A stretch of DNA of 64,000 nt from Magicicada septendecula (taxonomy: Eukaryota > Arthropoda > Insecta > Hemiptera > Cicadidae). Of the stretch, positions 13,458-26,045 are shown in pieces (position 1 is the first letter of the stretch; each line of letters begins with the position of its first letter). Under the pieces are notes generated by a model, which had not been told where the DNA came from, searched no databases, and worked only from the letters and a program-made list of their open reading frames with translations. The stretch covers positions 117,102,573 through 117,166,572 of the forward strand of contig CM068367.1 in assembly GCA_034769895.1 (NCBI GenBank), written 5' to 3'. The translations under genes and the position numbers were made by a program.

Positions 13458-13645
13458 ATCTTCAGTCAGGAGCACGTCCTAAATGTTTAGAACGCTTTTG
13501 CCTGTGGGGACGATTGTGTTTAGAGACGAGTGGGGTCGATTTCTTTTGGAGGCCAGGGCTCGGACTGGGCTGTAGCGCCGAGGATGTATGTGTATGTATC
13601 TTCAGTCAGGAGCACGTCCTAAATGTTTAGAACGCTTTTGCCTGT
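13458..13645 (+). repeat. Perfect 48-bp direct repeat flanking 92 bp
   Basis: The sequence from ATCTTCAGTCAGGAGCACGT to GCTTTTGCCTGT occurs at 13458-13505 and again, identical, at 13598-13645. The 92 bp between is more GC-rich than its surroundings. An 81-codon frame crosses the first copy and ends in the second, but it resembles nothing known to me and is probably chance. Perfect identity means the duplication is recent or was produced in one event with the central segment. Confidence 0.8.
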
Positions 13646-14350
13646 CTACATTACGGCATTAATCTAATAATACCAATTCATCTGTATACAACAAATAAAC
13701 GGAAACATTATATAATTTCTTTCCTATTCGAACTTCAAAAATTTCAAGTTATATCGGAAATCTACAAAAATATCAGTTATTTTTATTTTATACAAGAGTT
13801 TGAATTTGAATGCTAGCAGTGTGAAATTAATATATGTTTAAAATAAACAGCTTAATATGTTTAATATTAACACTAAAAAAAACGTGAAATTAGTAGTAGC
13901 ATATACCAGTTAAATGTTAATAATGGCTACGTGTAATTGAACACTATTACACAAAACATGTTGCTGACTCATCACATAACGATATGAAGTACGCAACTAT
14001 AAGAAGACAGAAGACTATAAGAGTCCAACATTGGCTTAATGTAAACAAATACATTCCTGAATATTGCCGAAGGCTACAAAAATTGTGTATTGGCAGTCTG
14101 ACAGATCCCCGAATATTGACGAGAATTTTAAAGACGGAACGATAAGAAAAGTAAAGTCAGTTAGAGATCTGGCTTATGGCGATTACAGTGCAGTAATTTT
14201 ATGGAGTGTTATCGTAGATGATAATAAATTTTTAATTAGGGTGTACTTAGTGCGTGGCCTTATTTCTTGTGAACAGTGCATGAGAGAATTATTATATTAC
14301 GAATTTTTGTAATATGTTTTACAACGAATTTATTATATAATTTAAATTTG

Positions 14351-14441
14351 TGGAGCCCCACGATCTTGGAGCGCCAAAATTTTACAACGTTACATATACA
14401 TACATATACATGTGGGCATGTCAGGCCTCACGTTCAAGGAA
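14351..14441 (-). mobile_element. LTR-retrotransposon primer-binding-site-like motifs, reversed copy
   Basis: On the minus strand, TGAACGTGAGGC (within 14419-14441) precedes TTGGCGCTCCAAGATCGTGG (within 14351-14379). The same pair, in the same order and at a similar spacing, lies at 31243-31327 on the plus strand. Both resemble the primer-binding site for tRNA-Lys used by many insect Gypsy-type elements. An LTR would then lie to the right of 14441 on the minus strand, but I could not define its ends. Confidence 0.5.
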
Positions 14442-16679
14442 TACAAACTTATACAACGAATTTATATGTAAATTCGATATACAGTAATTCATGCATGTTG
14501 TATAATTATACCAGGTGTATTTATAATAAGAGTATTTTTATTTATCAGTATTTAAAACTCATATTTATTATTTATTCATTATTATAAATATTCATAAACA
14601 TCATCAATAATTGTCGGTCACGATATTGCTCATTATTAAATGTTTATATCTTATGATATGCAACATTACACATATTTAAAAATCTCTTATATCTAAACAT
14701 GTTAATAATCTAATATCTAGACATGTTATATAATTGGTTTACTAATTTATTATAAAATTAAAATATAGTCCCCACTCCCGAACCTTTTCATCTATTTGCA
14801 ATTATTAGCAAATAGCAATGTTTTGCACGGAATCGAGATAGCACAAATCATAGCTAATTCGATTAAGCACTCACTATATTAATTTGAGCGTCTTAGGGTA
14901 ATTTGCGTATTTCTTGGCACGTTTATTTTGCACTGTCTTCGCATAACGTGTTCTATTAACGTCATCTTTTCACTGGGGATAACTATAAATTTCACACACA
15001 CTTTGGTGCCTTTGGTTTGATCATACACTAATTAGTTTTTGCACAGTGAATTAAAATAATTATTTTATTAATTACTTGGGGCGGGTTCCTGAGATTCCTG
15101 TCTATGCCTGCATCACTAACACACACAAGATACACGTGTAACACACATACAATTGAGCAGGTGTTCACTGCTTGTCGAAACAGGTTAATTCTCCCCTAAT
15201 CTAACAATGAAATATTTTTGCAATCTCAGACCTGTCTATTTACCCGTAACTTATACAAATTATACAAAATTTATATTTATTTAAATTAATGCCTAATACA
15301 GCGTATGGTTGTATCGTTGCAGTTTATATATTTACTTCAAACATAAACGTTTACAAAAGTTGTAACTGTTGCTTGTCTTGATTTGAATTAGTTCCACTGT
15401 AGTAACGATTGGTAATTACGAAACACTGAAATATTTATAATTTTGTTTATAAGAAATAGGCTGACATTTATTATACTTCATACATACATTATGATAGGTA
15501 GTATTATAATAATACTAATATTATATCAATATAGTAATATTATATCATATTAACATATTAATATTAGTATATTATAAATATTAATAATATAATTAATATT
15601 AATATATAAATATATATATTTATATATAATATCTTTGAATAAATGCACTGCTAGTAGGTTTTTTTTCACCTGACGCAAGTTTCACAGGAATTATTCTGTA
15701 TCTTCAGAGGTTTGTATGAATTGTAATTGACATACTGTATATATATATATTTTTTTTAAATGCAGGTTTAAAATAAATAAAGAGCATCCGGACAGTTACG
15801 GTATTCCTTCTGTCCTCAAAAACAAGGGCTTAAATAATAATATTTTATGTATCGTTAACCTATCACTTCCGAAATCTCCTGATAGTTTAGCATCGAAATC
15901 GCCAGCCTAGTTTCAATAATCTACCTAATTAATCTGTTCTCTAAAAGATGGAGAAGATTTTATATGCATATGGAGAGGAAAGACGTATTGTCTACGACGA
16001 TAAATTATAACTAACGAAATTTTTCCTGCAAAGCGTTTTCAAGCGGCAGCTAAATTTAATCCGCTTATTTCCAATATTTACCCTCCTCGCAGGCTGACAG
16101 TGTAAGAAGATTACGGTTTCGCAAGCGGCAGAGATTCCACAGCATGTACCTATCTGAAATTGCAAGTGCTCGCTACGTAACATTAACTACCACGATAAGC
16201 CAAACAACGAACGAAAACAAATAATTAAGCAATAATTTTGTAGAGTGTGTAATGGCTCGTTCAGTTATTCGGTTACAATTAAATGCCAAGTTACACAAAA
16301 CTTTGTCTGTAATTCTACTTATTTTAGGTATTTAACGACCACTGGATATTTGCTCTAGTATCCAGTACATAATTAAGTATCCAGCTTTTCGAGAACAGAT
16401 TAATTTGATTGTTGAAACTAGGCTGGAGATTTCCAGTCTAAACTATCAAGAAGATTTTGGAACTAACAGGTTAATGATACATCAAATCCAGTCACCTGAT
16501 TCGTCGTGAAAATAAAGTCAGAAGATTCCTTTTGCTATGAGCAGTCATTATTGAAATAAATGCATGACTTAAAAATAATAAATAATTATTTATAGGGGGC
16601 TACTCATCGCTCCTACTTCCTCTCATAAGTAAAAAAGAGCTCAAAGAACCAGTTATAACTTCAAAACAAGTTTAAAGCG
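14442..16679. other. AT-rich interval with no gene recognised
   Basis: Bases 15490-15640 are almost pure AT with TATTAATAT-type runs. Part of 14442-15900 may be a decayed LTR belonging to the primer-binding-site-like motif on its left, but this is inference. No coding signal. Confidence 0.5.
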
Positions 16680-16696
16680 GTGATATGAATGGTGAT

Positions 16697-16760
16697 AAGG
16701 ACGACGACGACGATGGTGGTGACGATGGTTTTGTGTGTGTGTGTGGGGGTGGGGGGTGTT
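16697..16760 (+). repeat. Trinucleotide, GT and G-run tract
   Basis: (GAC)n/(GGT)n runs pass into (GT)n and then GGGGGTGGGGGG. The two long G runs could contribute to a G-quadruplex. No gene is adjacent. Confidence 0.7.
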
Positions 16761-17532
16761 GTCAAATGTGTTACAACTCACGAGTTTTTTCGTAATAATC
16801 GAGTTTTAAACTAATAATCATGGTATAATTCTTTTCTATTACAAATATGATATTATTTTTAATAATTATATATTATTTAGTCGGATATTTTGAGCACGAT
16901 AAATATCTGAATCATCAAAAACTCGACCAATAGAAAGGACTACTAGAAATCTAACTGTTGAAAGAAGAGAAGTCCAAAGCAATTAGGTGTGTCACGAAGG
17001 TTGGTTCACTGTCTTTTTTTCCACAAATTTCGCAAAATGATCCACATTATGTCTATCAGCACAAACATCTGGTTGAGACCGAGCAGTAAAAGTTTTTCTT
17101 AATTTTAATGTTGAATAAAAGACGTTATATACACAATGCTTATCAGTTACTTCCAGATGTTTTACTTTAACCTGACACTCGGGCTAGTTATTTACATTGT
17201 CAAAGTTTTGGAAAAAAAAACAGCTCGTTTATACGCTTTTTGCAATTCGTATAATTTCGAGTTCTTCAGTCTATAAAACGTTAGAATTGTTACTAATGTG
17301 TTTATATCTTTAGTAGAATCTCTTAAAATGTATTAATAACGATATAAACTTAGTTCTAAAGTATTTTAACTTTGAATTATATTTAATTAATTTTCGATTC
17401 CTTGCAGCTCTTTTGAGTACGTCAATTTAAGCAGTCTAGTTTGTGTTGCTACACTGTATTGATACGATTAATGATTTACTTGAAAGATCTGTTCAAAATG
17501 TTACATGACTAGCCATCTCAATGATCGATCCC

Positions 17533-17685
<153 letters not shown>

Positions 17686-17768
17686 TAAACGATCAATGGA
17701 TTAATTTCCCTTTTATCCAACGTATACTTAATTCTTTACCACAGTTACAATAATCCAACATGCACTGT

Positions 17769-17896
17769 TATAATAATAATAATCATCATCATCATAACAC
17801 CAACGACGACGACGTCGATGAGGATGATGATGATGGTGGTGGTGGTGGTGTTGTCGATGATTATGATGGTGGTGGTCTTCGTCATCATGATGATGA
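17769..17896 (+). repeat. Mixed trinucleotide repeat tract
   Basis: Successive (AAT), (CAT), (GAC), (GAT), (GGT) and (GAT) runs occur here. Poly-His and poly-Asp frames on the two strands come from the repeat. The (GAT)/(CAT) component is the same tail that ends the LINE copies in this window, so the tract may have been seeded by a LINE tail; no LINE coding sequence remains next to it. Confidence 0.85.
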
Positions 17897-20784
17897 ATGT
17901 CAAGTGCGTCATTTAATTCCAAGGACACAATCAATGCTATTAGAAATACTTAGGTTATTTGTAATACAGTTGCATTACTATAACACGTTCAGTATATTAT
18001 GTTATTGTTTACATGGCTAACAATAACTTTGCTTCCGCACTATGGATATTCTGCGGACAACCGTTTATATCGTCTTTCGTGTTTTTAAGATGTAACAAAG
18101 TATACGTAATTTTCCTGTTCAAGTAACACTTTGCTCAGTAGCGTCACAGACGCTTTACCTAATTCTAGGAAATGTTTTCCTACTGTTGCTTTCAAATACC
18201 TTATTTAGCTTTCGCGCCGTCTTGACAATAGCTTCATTCGAGACACGTATTTCGGACCATCTAAAAACTATAACAAACAGAAAGTATTGTCTATCTGCAT
18301 CTTACAATACATTTAATAATAACTCCATTTCTGTGAAAAAGTGATAGTCATTTTAAGGCTCATATCCTTAAAATATATTCTTTCATTATTAAAATCTCAA
18401 TATTTATTATATTTTTCGAGTAGGATTCGGTCCACAACCTCTTCAGAAATAAATATTCTCAAAGATTTCACAGGCTCCACCTAGCAGAACTTAATTTTAA
18501 ATGATACTTGAAGAAAGTTTTCATCATTACGGTGAAGGATGATACAATAAGAATGTTTTCATTTTTAGCCCTGTTGACAGAATGTAAATACAGAGAGACA
18601 GCACCGAAGGGATACACTTACTGCGACCTTTAGTATTTCAATTGTTGACACGTTGGTAGACTGGACTCCTGACAGCTTTGATCAAATACAGTGTAAAGAA
18701 ACTCATACGGAGAACTAGAAGGAAAAGATGCGTAACACAATATAAGGAAGATGAAGTTGATAAATTCTTAAAAATAATGCATAATTACGCTACATTTTTA
18801 CCAAAATAACAATTTATTCCAGTCAATGCACTCAGTAAACGCATCAATGTTGAAAGACTTAAAGAAATTATATCTTTCAACTACACAGCTTTGATTAATC
18901 AATGTCTTGTAATTTGATATTCCCAAAACTATACTTATAAAATTTGAAAAATGTAGATTGCGATATAATTTATTGAGTCTTGAAGATTGCGTACTAAAAG
19001 TAAAACTCTTAGAATTGCTTCACAGACGTATTCTCTGAATGTCGTGGGTGCCACACAAAACAAATCATTCTAATTTTCAACAAATTAAAGATACAAAATA
19101 AACAAATAAAGATGAGTAATCCGGCATACCTAAACCAAATTTGACACACAAACAGAAGACATGCGAAATAGAGAATCTTTAAGTAGATAATATACAAGGT
19201 CTAAGATATTTTTAAGACATAAAGGTAGATCTACAATGAGACAGACATATAAAATTAAGAAATTAAAGGGACACACTCATCCATCGCAAAAATTAATAGG
19301 TACAACAAAATTTATAAAAACGGAACCCCGTGAGTCCCAACTAACTAAGTCCAACTCCAGTTCGGATTATAAATTGTTCAGATACAGTGCAAGTGTAAGG
19401 CCTTAAGGTAAGTAATGCATATGAAACCATTAGTCTATTTCACTGCAACCTAGCTGCCTTGCATACTGTGTCTTTTGACCGTGATCTCAACTAATCTTGG
19501 TCAATAGGGATCACTGAATTCCACAATCGTGTCACAATGAAAACAGTGGCATTACAAAGCATCATTGAAAAAATTATGTCGTGATGTTATGAATAACGAT
19601 CAACGAACCTCAACAAAATGTATTGTAGAAAATGATCTCCTTCTCAGGGGTAAAGCAATTAGCGAGTTGTGAAGAAAGTAAAGAAAATTACGTTATTCAG
19701 TGGGTTAACGTTGGATATAAAAGCACAGGTGAGCGGAAGTATATAAACATACAGAAACATAATATATATTTTAACAACATAAAATACGTATAGAATTTAC
19801 TATATTATGCTGCTGATATACTTTAAACTTTTATCAAATACCCAAAGAAAATTAAGGGATTATTAATGATTCACGTTTTTGTTTTGTTTAGCTGTCTGTT
19901 TCACTCACTAATGTTAGAATTGTTTCTTTCTCAACAAGGAAAATAAGAGGCTAGGCAGGCAGTGGTTGCGTTGCGTCAAGAGCCGTGGGTGCGATTTACA
20001 ATTCAAATCATAGTGTCAAAGGGTTGGCTGGAGAACACACGAGATCACCCCTTTCAGTCTGCGTATGTAACTTCACTGTTTGTAATCATCTGGTTGTGTA
20101 ACCTCCCTACTCGAAGCGAACATATAGATTAAACACATGATGATTGCGTACATTATATTGCATTTATTTTGTATTTGTCTAAATATCAAATCTCTCTCGA
20201 ACAGCATTTTTATACTTTAATATTTATAGACGTTCATTGTGTAAATGATATCGGAGATATTTTGCTTTATTTTCAAGTTTTTTACTGTAAATTTAATAAA
20301 AAATTAAAACCTATTAACATTTTTCAGTATTTAGTAGGAATTAGTTGATCAGTAACAATTACGTTTGTTTGAAATTTAGTAAATGTCATGTAACAAACTA
20401 CACAAATTTTTTTCTTCTTCTTTTTTTCCTCCATCTCAACCTATAGCTATTACCAATCAATTTCACTGGTGTTCAATATTTTATTCCACTGTTGTAAGAT
20501 CGTGATCCATGGAAAAATTATATAATAGTTTTTCTTATTTTTATTTATATCCTGAATGTTTCCCCGACGTTAGTGCTTTGACTGACAACCGAAAAACCTA
20601 AAGCCAACGCAAACAATTTCTGGATAACATTTTCTAATAACTTCACACATACTACTCTTCATGAAAATTAATACAATTTTTCGACTCGCAACATTGGAAA
20701 CATTCAGATCATAAAGTTAAATAAAGTGTAGAATCAAATTTTAAAAAATATATGTATAGAGTAACTGAGAGAATCTTGATTTCG
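17897..20784. other. Interval with no gene recognised
   Basis: AT-rich sequence with chance frames up to 62 codons only. No domain, repeat partner or structural element was found by eye. Confidence 0.5.
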
Positions 20785-21140
20785 CTGAAGTAAAGTTAGC
20801 GCTGACAAAATGCAACAATAAAATTCAGCTCACGTTTGACTCCAACGTCAACAATAAGAGGCATTCTTTACTATTCATCTAAAGGAAGAGACAAAATTGT
20901 GTAAGCCGTGGTGTTTGTTGTCGTCAGGCAACGACGTCTGTTCACACAGATAGCTGTCGCTCACACCACATCTTCTGTGCGGCTTTACCTTGTAAATCGG
21001 TTGCAAAAAATACCGTCTTTTTGCCGCATACTTCAACCTCGACTATTCGACTCGGTACGTGTTTACACTTACAGCGTTCGCCATGGTTCGTGTTCGAGTC
21101 GATAGTTTCATCACGTCGCCCGCGAAACACGGTCCATTAT
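20785..21140 (+). repeat. Repeat family B, diverged partial copy
   Basis: Shares with 23757-24486 and 31723-32465 a CTCACGTTTGACTCC block, a TTTACTATTC block, AAATTGTGTAAGCCGTG and a TCGTCA-GGCAACGA block, in the same order and orientation. It is the most diverged of the three and stops earlier. Short frames on both strands (for example 20908-21105) are chance. Confidence 0.6.
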
Positions 21141-21984
21141 ATATAGTGAGAAGTTACTTCTTACTTCTGACAGCGTAAACAACAACTACTTCTGACTTGG
21201 TTTTGTTTACCCCGGTTAGGGTCTGGTGATACTATTTGGTTTTGGTACTTACAGTAAAACATAATTAAGCTAAATACCTTTTGAATGAAAGAATCTACTG
21301 TTTTTAAAAGTAATGTTTTCCTGTCTTGAGAAAAAAAAAAATATCAGGTAACAGAAAACAGGAAACAACAGGAAAAACAGAATGCGATACCAGATGGCAG
21401 GCTGCCTTAAGACGTTTGCCAATACAAGACTATTGGATAAAGACATGTAGCTAGAAAGCGTTGGCGAAGTGAATGTATCCTTTGGGACCGAAACAGGTGA
21501 TTCACCTATTCCCTAATGGAAGAAGGAATAAAACTTTTTGTTGGCACAAAAATATAATGGTGGCAAAATATTGGTACAAGAAAATAACATGAAAAAATTT
21601 ATTTAAAAAGTCTTACTCTTTATTGCAAGAAAACACGATAATACTGTTCCTTAACTAGTGTATAAACCTAACCTTAATTAGTGTATAAAGTGTATCATTA
21701 TTTTTTTTTATTTTGTAAATAGTATTATAATTTAAATACACTCAAACAATTTAAAATGTAAAATACCGTATGACGAATTTTCTAACTTTCGATATCAAAA
21801 ACCACGGTTTATTTTTGTCGGAATGTTAGGTTATCCAAATCCGTCTACCCTCTTCAATTGCGCTAACGGAGATTTTAGTGTAATATCTACCCCAGACCAC
21901 ATTATCTGTGTCCAGATTTCTTCGGTCACCATTGGTCATCTGCTTCATTAAATTATAAAGTGCTTCAGTGTTTACAAACTGACT

Positions 21985-22260
21985 ATTTTTTCTACACTCC
22001 ATTAAGCCGTAAGCGATAGTGGAAGAATTTCTTACCAAACTTTTAATATTCCCCTCCTCTCGTAACCGCTATACATTTTTCTTGACATATTAAAATCTGT
22101 GAAACTATCTCCTTATTTTTCTACTTTTTATACTTACTGGCAAGAAGGAACTTAAAATGTGGTTTATTAAACGCAAATCGGTGTGCTGTGAACCAAGTAG
22201 TATTAGTGAAGACAAGAGGGTTGCACTTAATTTATCTAAGCCTTCAACTAACATACGTAG
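21985..22260 (+). repeat. Repeat family C, copy 1
   Basis: Matches 41133-41400 in the same orientation: CATTAAGCC(G/A)TAAGCGATAG, TCTTGACATA, a TTACTTACTGGC block and TGTGAACCAAGTA. The copies differ by substitutions and small indels. No coding capacity was recognised. Confidence 0.7.
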
Positions 22261-22682
22261 TAAAGACCTGTATAAAACTTTATACTCGTAGTGAGTGTAG
22301 TGAATGAAATGCTATAAAAACTCTTTACTTATCTTAAAAGTATTTTCTTTGTTTCCGAAGTCTCGTCCTTCTTCCGCCCCCTTCGACGACCCACTTAACC
22401 TCTATTGACGGCGTGCTATCTTTTCTTCACTCGCCTCTTTTCTGTGGTTCGCATGTTCGTGTTCAATATTCACTGCCTGTATAATGCAAATACACACACA
22501 CTCAGGGTGATAGTGACGTGTGTTATCCGTTATAATTTTTACTTTATGTGCCTATGTCCTGGGCCTAGTCCAATAGTAACCAAATTGATCGCCTTCCGTT
22601 CGGCCGCGAGAAGATAAAGTGGTATTCTAAATTAGCCAGCCTACTGTAAAACATGACAGTTGCCCTGTCAAAAATTCAGTAA

Positions 22683-23425
22683 ATATAATTATTTCACTAC
22701 CGACTCGGAACACAAAGTTCTTTATGGGTAAAAACGTAAAAGTTTTGCCTTATAACCTGAACCGGTTTTCGCTGTAAAAGCTTCTTCAGAGGCTTCTAAA
22801 GAAGCTTTTTAAAAGCGAAAACCTGTTCAGGTTATAAGGTAAAACTTTTACGTTTTTACCCATAAAAACGTATTAACCGAAGAGAATATACTAGATGCCT
22901 TTGAAAAGAAAATAATAAAAGAAATAATGTAATCAATGAGAGAATGTGATAGGTAAAGTATTAGATGTAATATAAAAGTCTGCATGCAGTCAGTGAAGAC
23001 ATAATGCACTTGATCACATGCCAAACGTTTGAATGATCGGGTCGTGTTAAAAGAATGTCGGAGGGAAAGTCAAAAGAATTTTTCACTGAAGATCGGATGG
23101 TCAGAAAAAGAAATGAAGAATAAAAAAAAACATACACGACGCGAAAGATGATTTGAGTATTATGATAGACAGAAGGCAAAAAATAGGAATTGTCTGTCAA
23201 GGACTGTACAGCTGGCTAGTAAGTAATTATTAATTGTTGTTGTATATGAATGTCATTTTAAAATTATATTAATATACCCTGAGTGCAAAATATGGAAATA
23301 CTTTAAGAAGCCTCTGAAGAAGCTTTTTGAAAGCGAAAACCAGTTCAGGTTATAAGGTAAAACTTTTACGTTTTTACCCATAAAAAACTTTCTGTTCCGA
23401 GTCGGTAGTGAAATTATTATAATTA
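22683..23425. mobile_element. Palindromic element with about 120-bp inverted ends and an extra inner arm (Penelope-terminus-like)
   Basis: The left arm (22683-22798) and right arm (23302-23425) are inverted copies of each other, both with TTTCACTACCGACTCGGAAC at the outer side and CTTCTTCAGAGGCTTCT at the inner side. A third partial arm (22799-22867) sits back to back with the left arm and has the same orientation as the right arm. The right arm contains CTGAAGA (23314-23320), a 5-bp stem GCTTT/AAAGC, then GAAA (23335-23338) and an ACC...GGT hairpin, which is a hammerhead-like order. The 430 bp inside has no recognised coding sequence. Three arms in mixed orientation resemble Penelope-like terminal repeats, but an ordinary foldback transposon is possible. 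Confidence 0.5.
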
Positions 23426-23659
23426 GTTAAGTAACGGACACGTCATGGACAACGAAATCCAAGAAAAATTCAGTCTTATCTATGTTTTTGGTTAGCCGGA
23501 TGTTAAGGCCGTGGTGCCACGCTAGTAACCAGGAGACATGAACAATGAAAACATGGGTCGTAGAGCCTACAGAACCGATTTCCAGCGGAGGTATGAAGCC
23601 TTGCATCCACGCTGGCACAAACAATCTCATTGCGGTGCGGAGACAAATCGTACTAGCTG

Positions 23660-23756
23660 AATAAACAGGCACTCGCGATACTTCAGTCAGATAGCAAGTG
23701 TAACTGAGTTCTTGGGCTTTCACGGCCCGGTGTCAATATTATTGAAACGGTTGAAG
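23660..23756 (+). repeat. Terminal-repeat fragment shared with 24489-24577
   Basis: AGGCACTCGCGATA, AAGTGTAACTGAGTTCTT and ATTGAAACGGTTGAA occur here and again at 24489-24577 in the same order. The segment abuts repeat B on its left, as the second copy does on its right, so the two fragments flank repeat B copy 1. Confidence 0.65.
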
Positions 23757-24486
23757 CCACGAAATATAAATATCATCGTGTAAAGCAATCAGGATTTCTT
23801 TAAAAAATATATACGTTACGGTACCAGAACCTACAGCCTGGTTGAAGAAATCTTACTAAATTAACGTCCGACGACGACAAGATGCGACGACAGAAGTCTG
23901 CTCACGTTTGACGCCGACGACTACAATGAGAGGTGTTGTTTACTATTCGTTGAAACAAAGACACAAAATTGTGTAAGCCGTGACGATTTGTCGTCAAGCA
24001 AGTACCTCTACTCTCATTCTTCCACCACCACCTTCCTGTAGCTTTGCTTTGCAACTTGGTTATAATTTGTTTTTCTTTTATCTACATACAAACGTCAACC
24101 TTAAATACTATTCTACGCGGATACATCTACTACGTTCAGGCAACTCGTGCCAATAGTTTTTCACGTTGTCTGTGACACACATTTCATAATATATTGAAAC
24201 CAGAATTTCTATAACATGGTACCAAGGAGTAGCTTTGACACTGGTCGCCACCAACATAAGACTTAATGGCTTATATCAACAACTGTTTAGAAATAGTGGT
24301 ATTGTTATTTATTAAATAGATTAATTTACGGGTTATTCCGTTCTGTGACTTCGTTTGTTACTACTTTGCTAAGCTTTTTAAAATATCTGTTCTGTTGTTA
24401 AAACATATTTATCCCATGGTACATCATTTATACTTAAGATGAACACAGGTAAAGAATTCGACACACCACATAAAACACAATGGACC
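23757..24486 (+). repeat. Repeat family B, copy 1 (about 730 bp)
   Basis: Colinear with 31723-32465 over the whole length. Shared landmarks include GTCTGCTCACGTTTGACGCC, TTTACTATTCGTTGAAAC, GTCGCCACCAACATAAGACT, TTTACGGGTTATTCCGTTCT and a TTTATCCCATGG block. It is flanked on both sides by copies of a terminal-repeat fragment. No reading frame is conserved between copies, so it is a non-coding element. Confidence 0.75.
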
Positions 24487-24488
24487 AA

Positions 24489-24915
24489 CAGGCACTCGCG
24501 ATATTTCACACATCCAGTAAGTGTAACTGAGTTCTTAGGATTTCACGGCTGGCGTTAATATTACTGAAACGGTTGAATGCCGGGTTATTATGCCGTGGTC
24601 TCATGCTTGAAGGACCAAACGTTTCGACCTCACCATCGGAGGACACCTTTAGTCGTAAAGAGTACCAACAGCTGTTTGCCGTAAACACCTCAGTACAGAG
24701 GCAAACCACGTTTTCACTCATCGTGCTGCAATGAGAATTTATATAAAAGACCCTTGTATGAGTGAAAACACGATTTGTCTCTGTACTGAGGTGTTCACGG
24801 CTGGTGCTCCTGGTACTTTTTACGACTGAAGATGGCCTCCTCAGGATGAAACGTTTGGGTCTTTAAACATAAAACCACAGCCTAATAGCACGGCATTTAA
24901 CCTTTTCAATACTGT
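24489..24915. mobile_element. Palindromic element with hammerhead-like core (Penelope-terminus-like)
   Basis: The left arm (24565-24724) and right arm (24757-24915) are diverged inverted copies. Shared landmarks, reading the right arm on the minus strand, are AACACCTCAGTACAGAG, CAAACGTTTC and ATGCCG followed by a T-rich block. The right arm on the plus strand carries CTGAAGA (24826-24832), a short helix region and GAAAC (24848-24852) followed by GTTT, so an ACGT palindrome follows the core. The left arm has the same layout in decayed form. Both arms lack coding sequence; the short frame at 24506-24721 is chance. Confidence 0.5.
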
Positions 24916-25039
24916 AGTAAACGTATCTGATGTTTGTAAATTCCTCATATTGTCCGATTAACGTGTAATTTGGATATTAAAATATTAACGATTTTAATTT
25001 TATATTTGGATTTTAACGATTATTAAAATATGGGATTAG

Positions 25040-26045
25040 ATGGATACACTGTACTGGAACCAATCTGAGATGTTTTGAGTAGATAAAGAGAAAACTGAAG
25101 AGATACAGATTCTGCGTGGAGTAAGACAAGGTTGTATACTATCTCCGCTTTTATTCACCATCTACTCGGAAGGTATTTTTAGAGAAGCTTTAGATGAATA
25201 TGATGTGGGAATCTCTCAGAACGGTGAAAGGATAGATAACGTACGTTATTCGGATGATACTGTCATATTCGCAGGTAGCTTATAGGGGGTGCAACAACTA
25301 ATAAATAGAGGGACATAAAGCTATGATATGTTCTAGATATCAGTGTTAATAAAACGAAGCTAATGATTGTATCTAAGAACAAGTTTACTAAATGCTCCCT
25401 TAATATAAACCAAAGACCAGTTGAACGTGTGAGCAAATTCACATATCTTGGTACTACAGTCAAATAGGACCACTGTCAAGAAATAAAGAACAGAATTGAA
25501 AAGGCAAGACCAGTGTACACTAGAATGAGCAGTTTAGTCAAAAGTCACGATTTAACAATAAACATAAAGATGAGACTTTTACGGTGCTACGTATTCTCGG
25601 TCCTCTTCTACGGTGTAGAATCTTGGACTTTGACTGAAACCACAACTAAAAAATTGGAATCTTTCGAAATGTGGTTTTACCGTAGAATAATGAGCATTTT
25701 ATGGACAGCACATATACTGAGCACAATGGACAGCATTTCAAGTTCTTATAAAGATGAAGAAAGAAAGGGAAGTTATTAACACAGTTAAGATAAGAAAGCT
25801 TCAGTACCTGTGACATCTCATGAGAAATGAACAGAGATTTTACTTATTGTAGTCCATACTACAGGGAAAAGTACTTGGAAAGAGAGGAATTGGACGACCG
25901 AAAATATCATGGCTGAGAATTTTAAGGACCTGGTTTGGCATGAATATAACTGACTTATTATGTGCAGCAGTACAGAGAGTTAAAATAGTCTGTATAATAC
26001 CCAACATCCGAAACGGATAGGAACTATCAGAAGAAGACGAACGTA
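25040..26045 (+). pseudogene. LINE reverse-transcriptase pseudogene, 3' half
   Basis: In order the translation gives a LYWNQ(S)...VDKEKTEEIQ block, the RT motif RGVRQGCILSPLLFTIYS, the catalytic box YSDDTVIFA (25244-25270; the family norm is YADD), a YLGT block, then an intact 88-codon stretch (25513-25779) with LLRCYVFSVLFYGVESWTLT, followed by GKRGIGRPKISWL and a C-terminal NIRNG. Stops occur at 25072 and 25284 among others. The endonuclease half and RT palm start are missing. It differs in sequence from the (GAT)n-tailed LINEs of this window and is a second LINE family of a type widespread in insects. Clade not assigned. Confidence 0.8.

Noticed and set aside
17728..18020. His-rich and Asp-rich frames that look like metal-binding peptides
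   Set aside because: They are direct translations of CAT/GAT/GGT trinucleotide runs on the two strands.
23427..23723. 98-codon minus-strand frame
   Set aside because: No recognisable domain; part of it overlaps a terminal-repeat fragment found again at 24.5 kb where the frame is not conserved.
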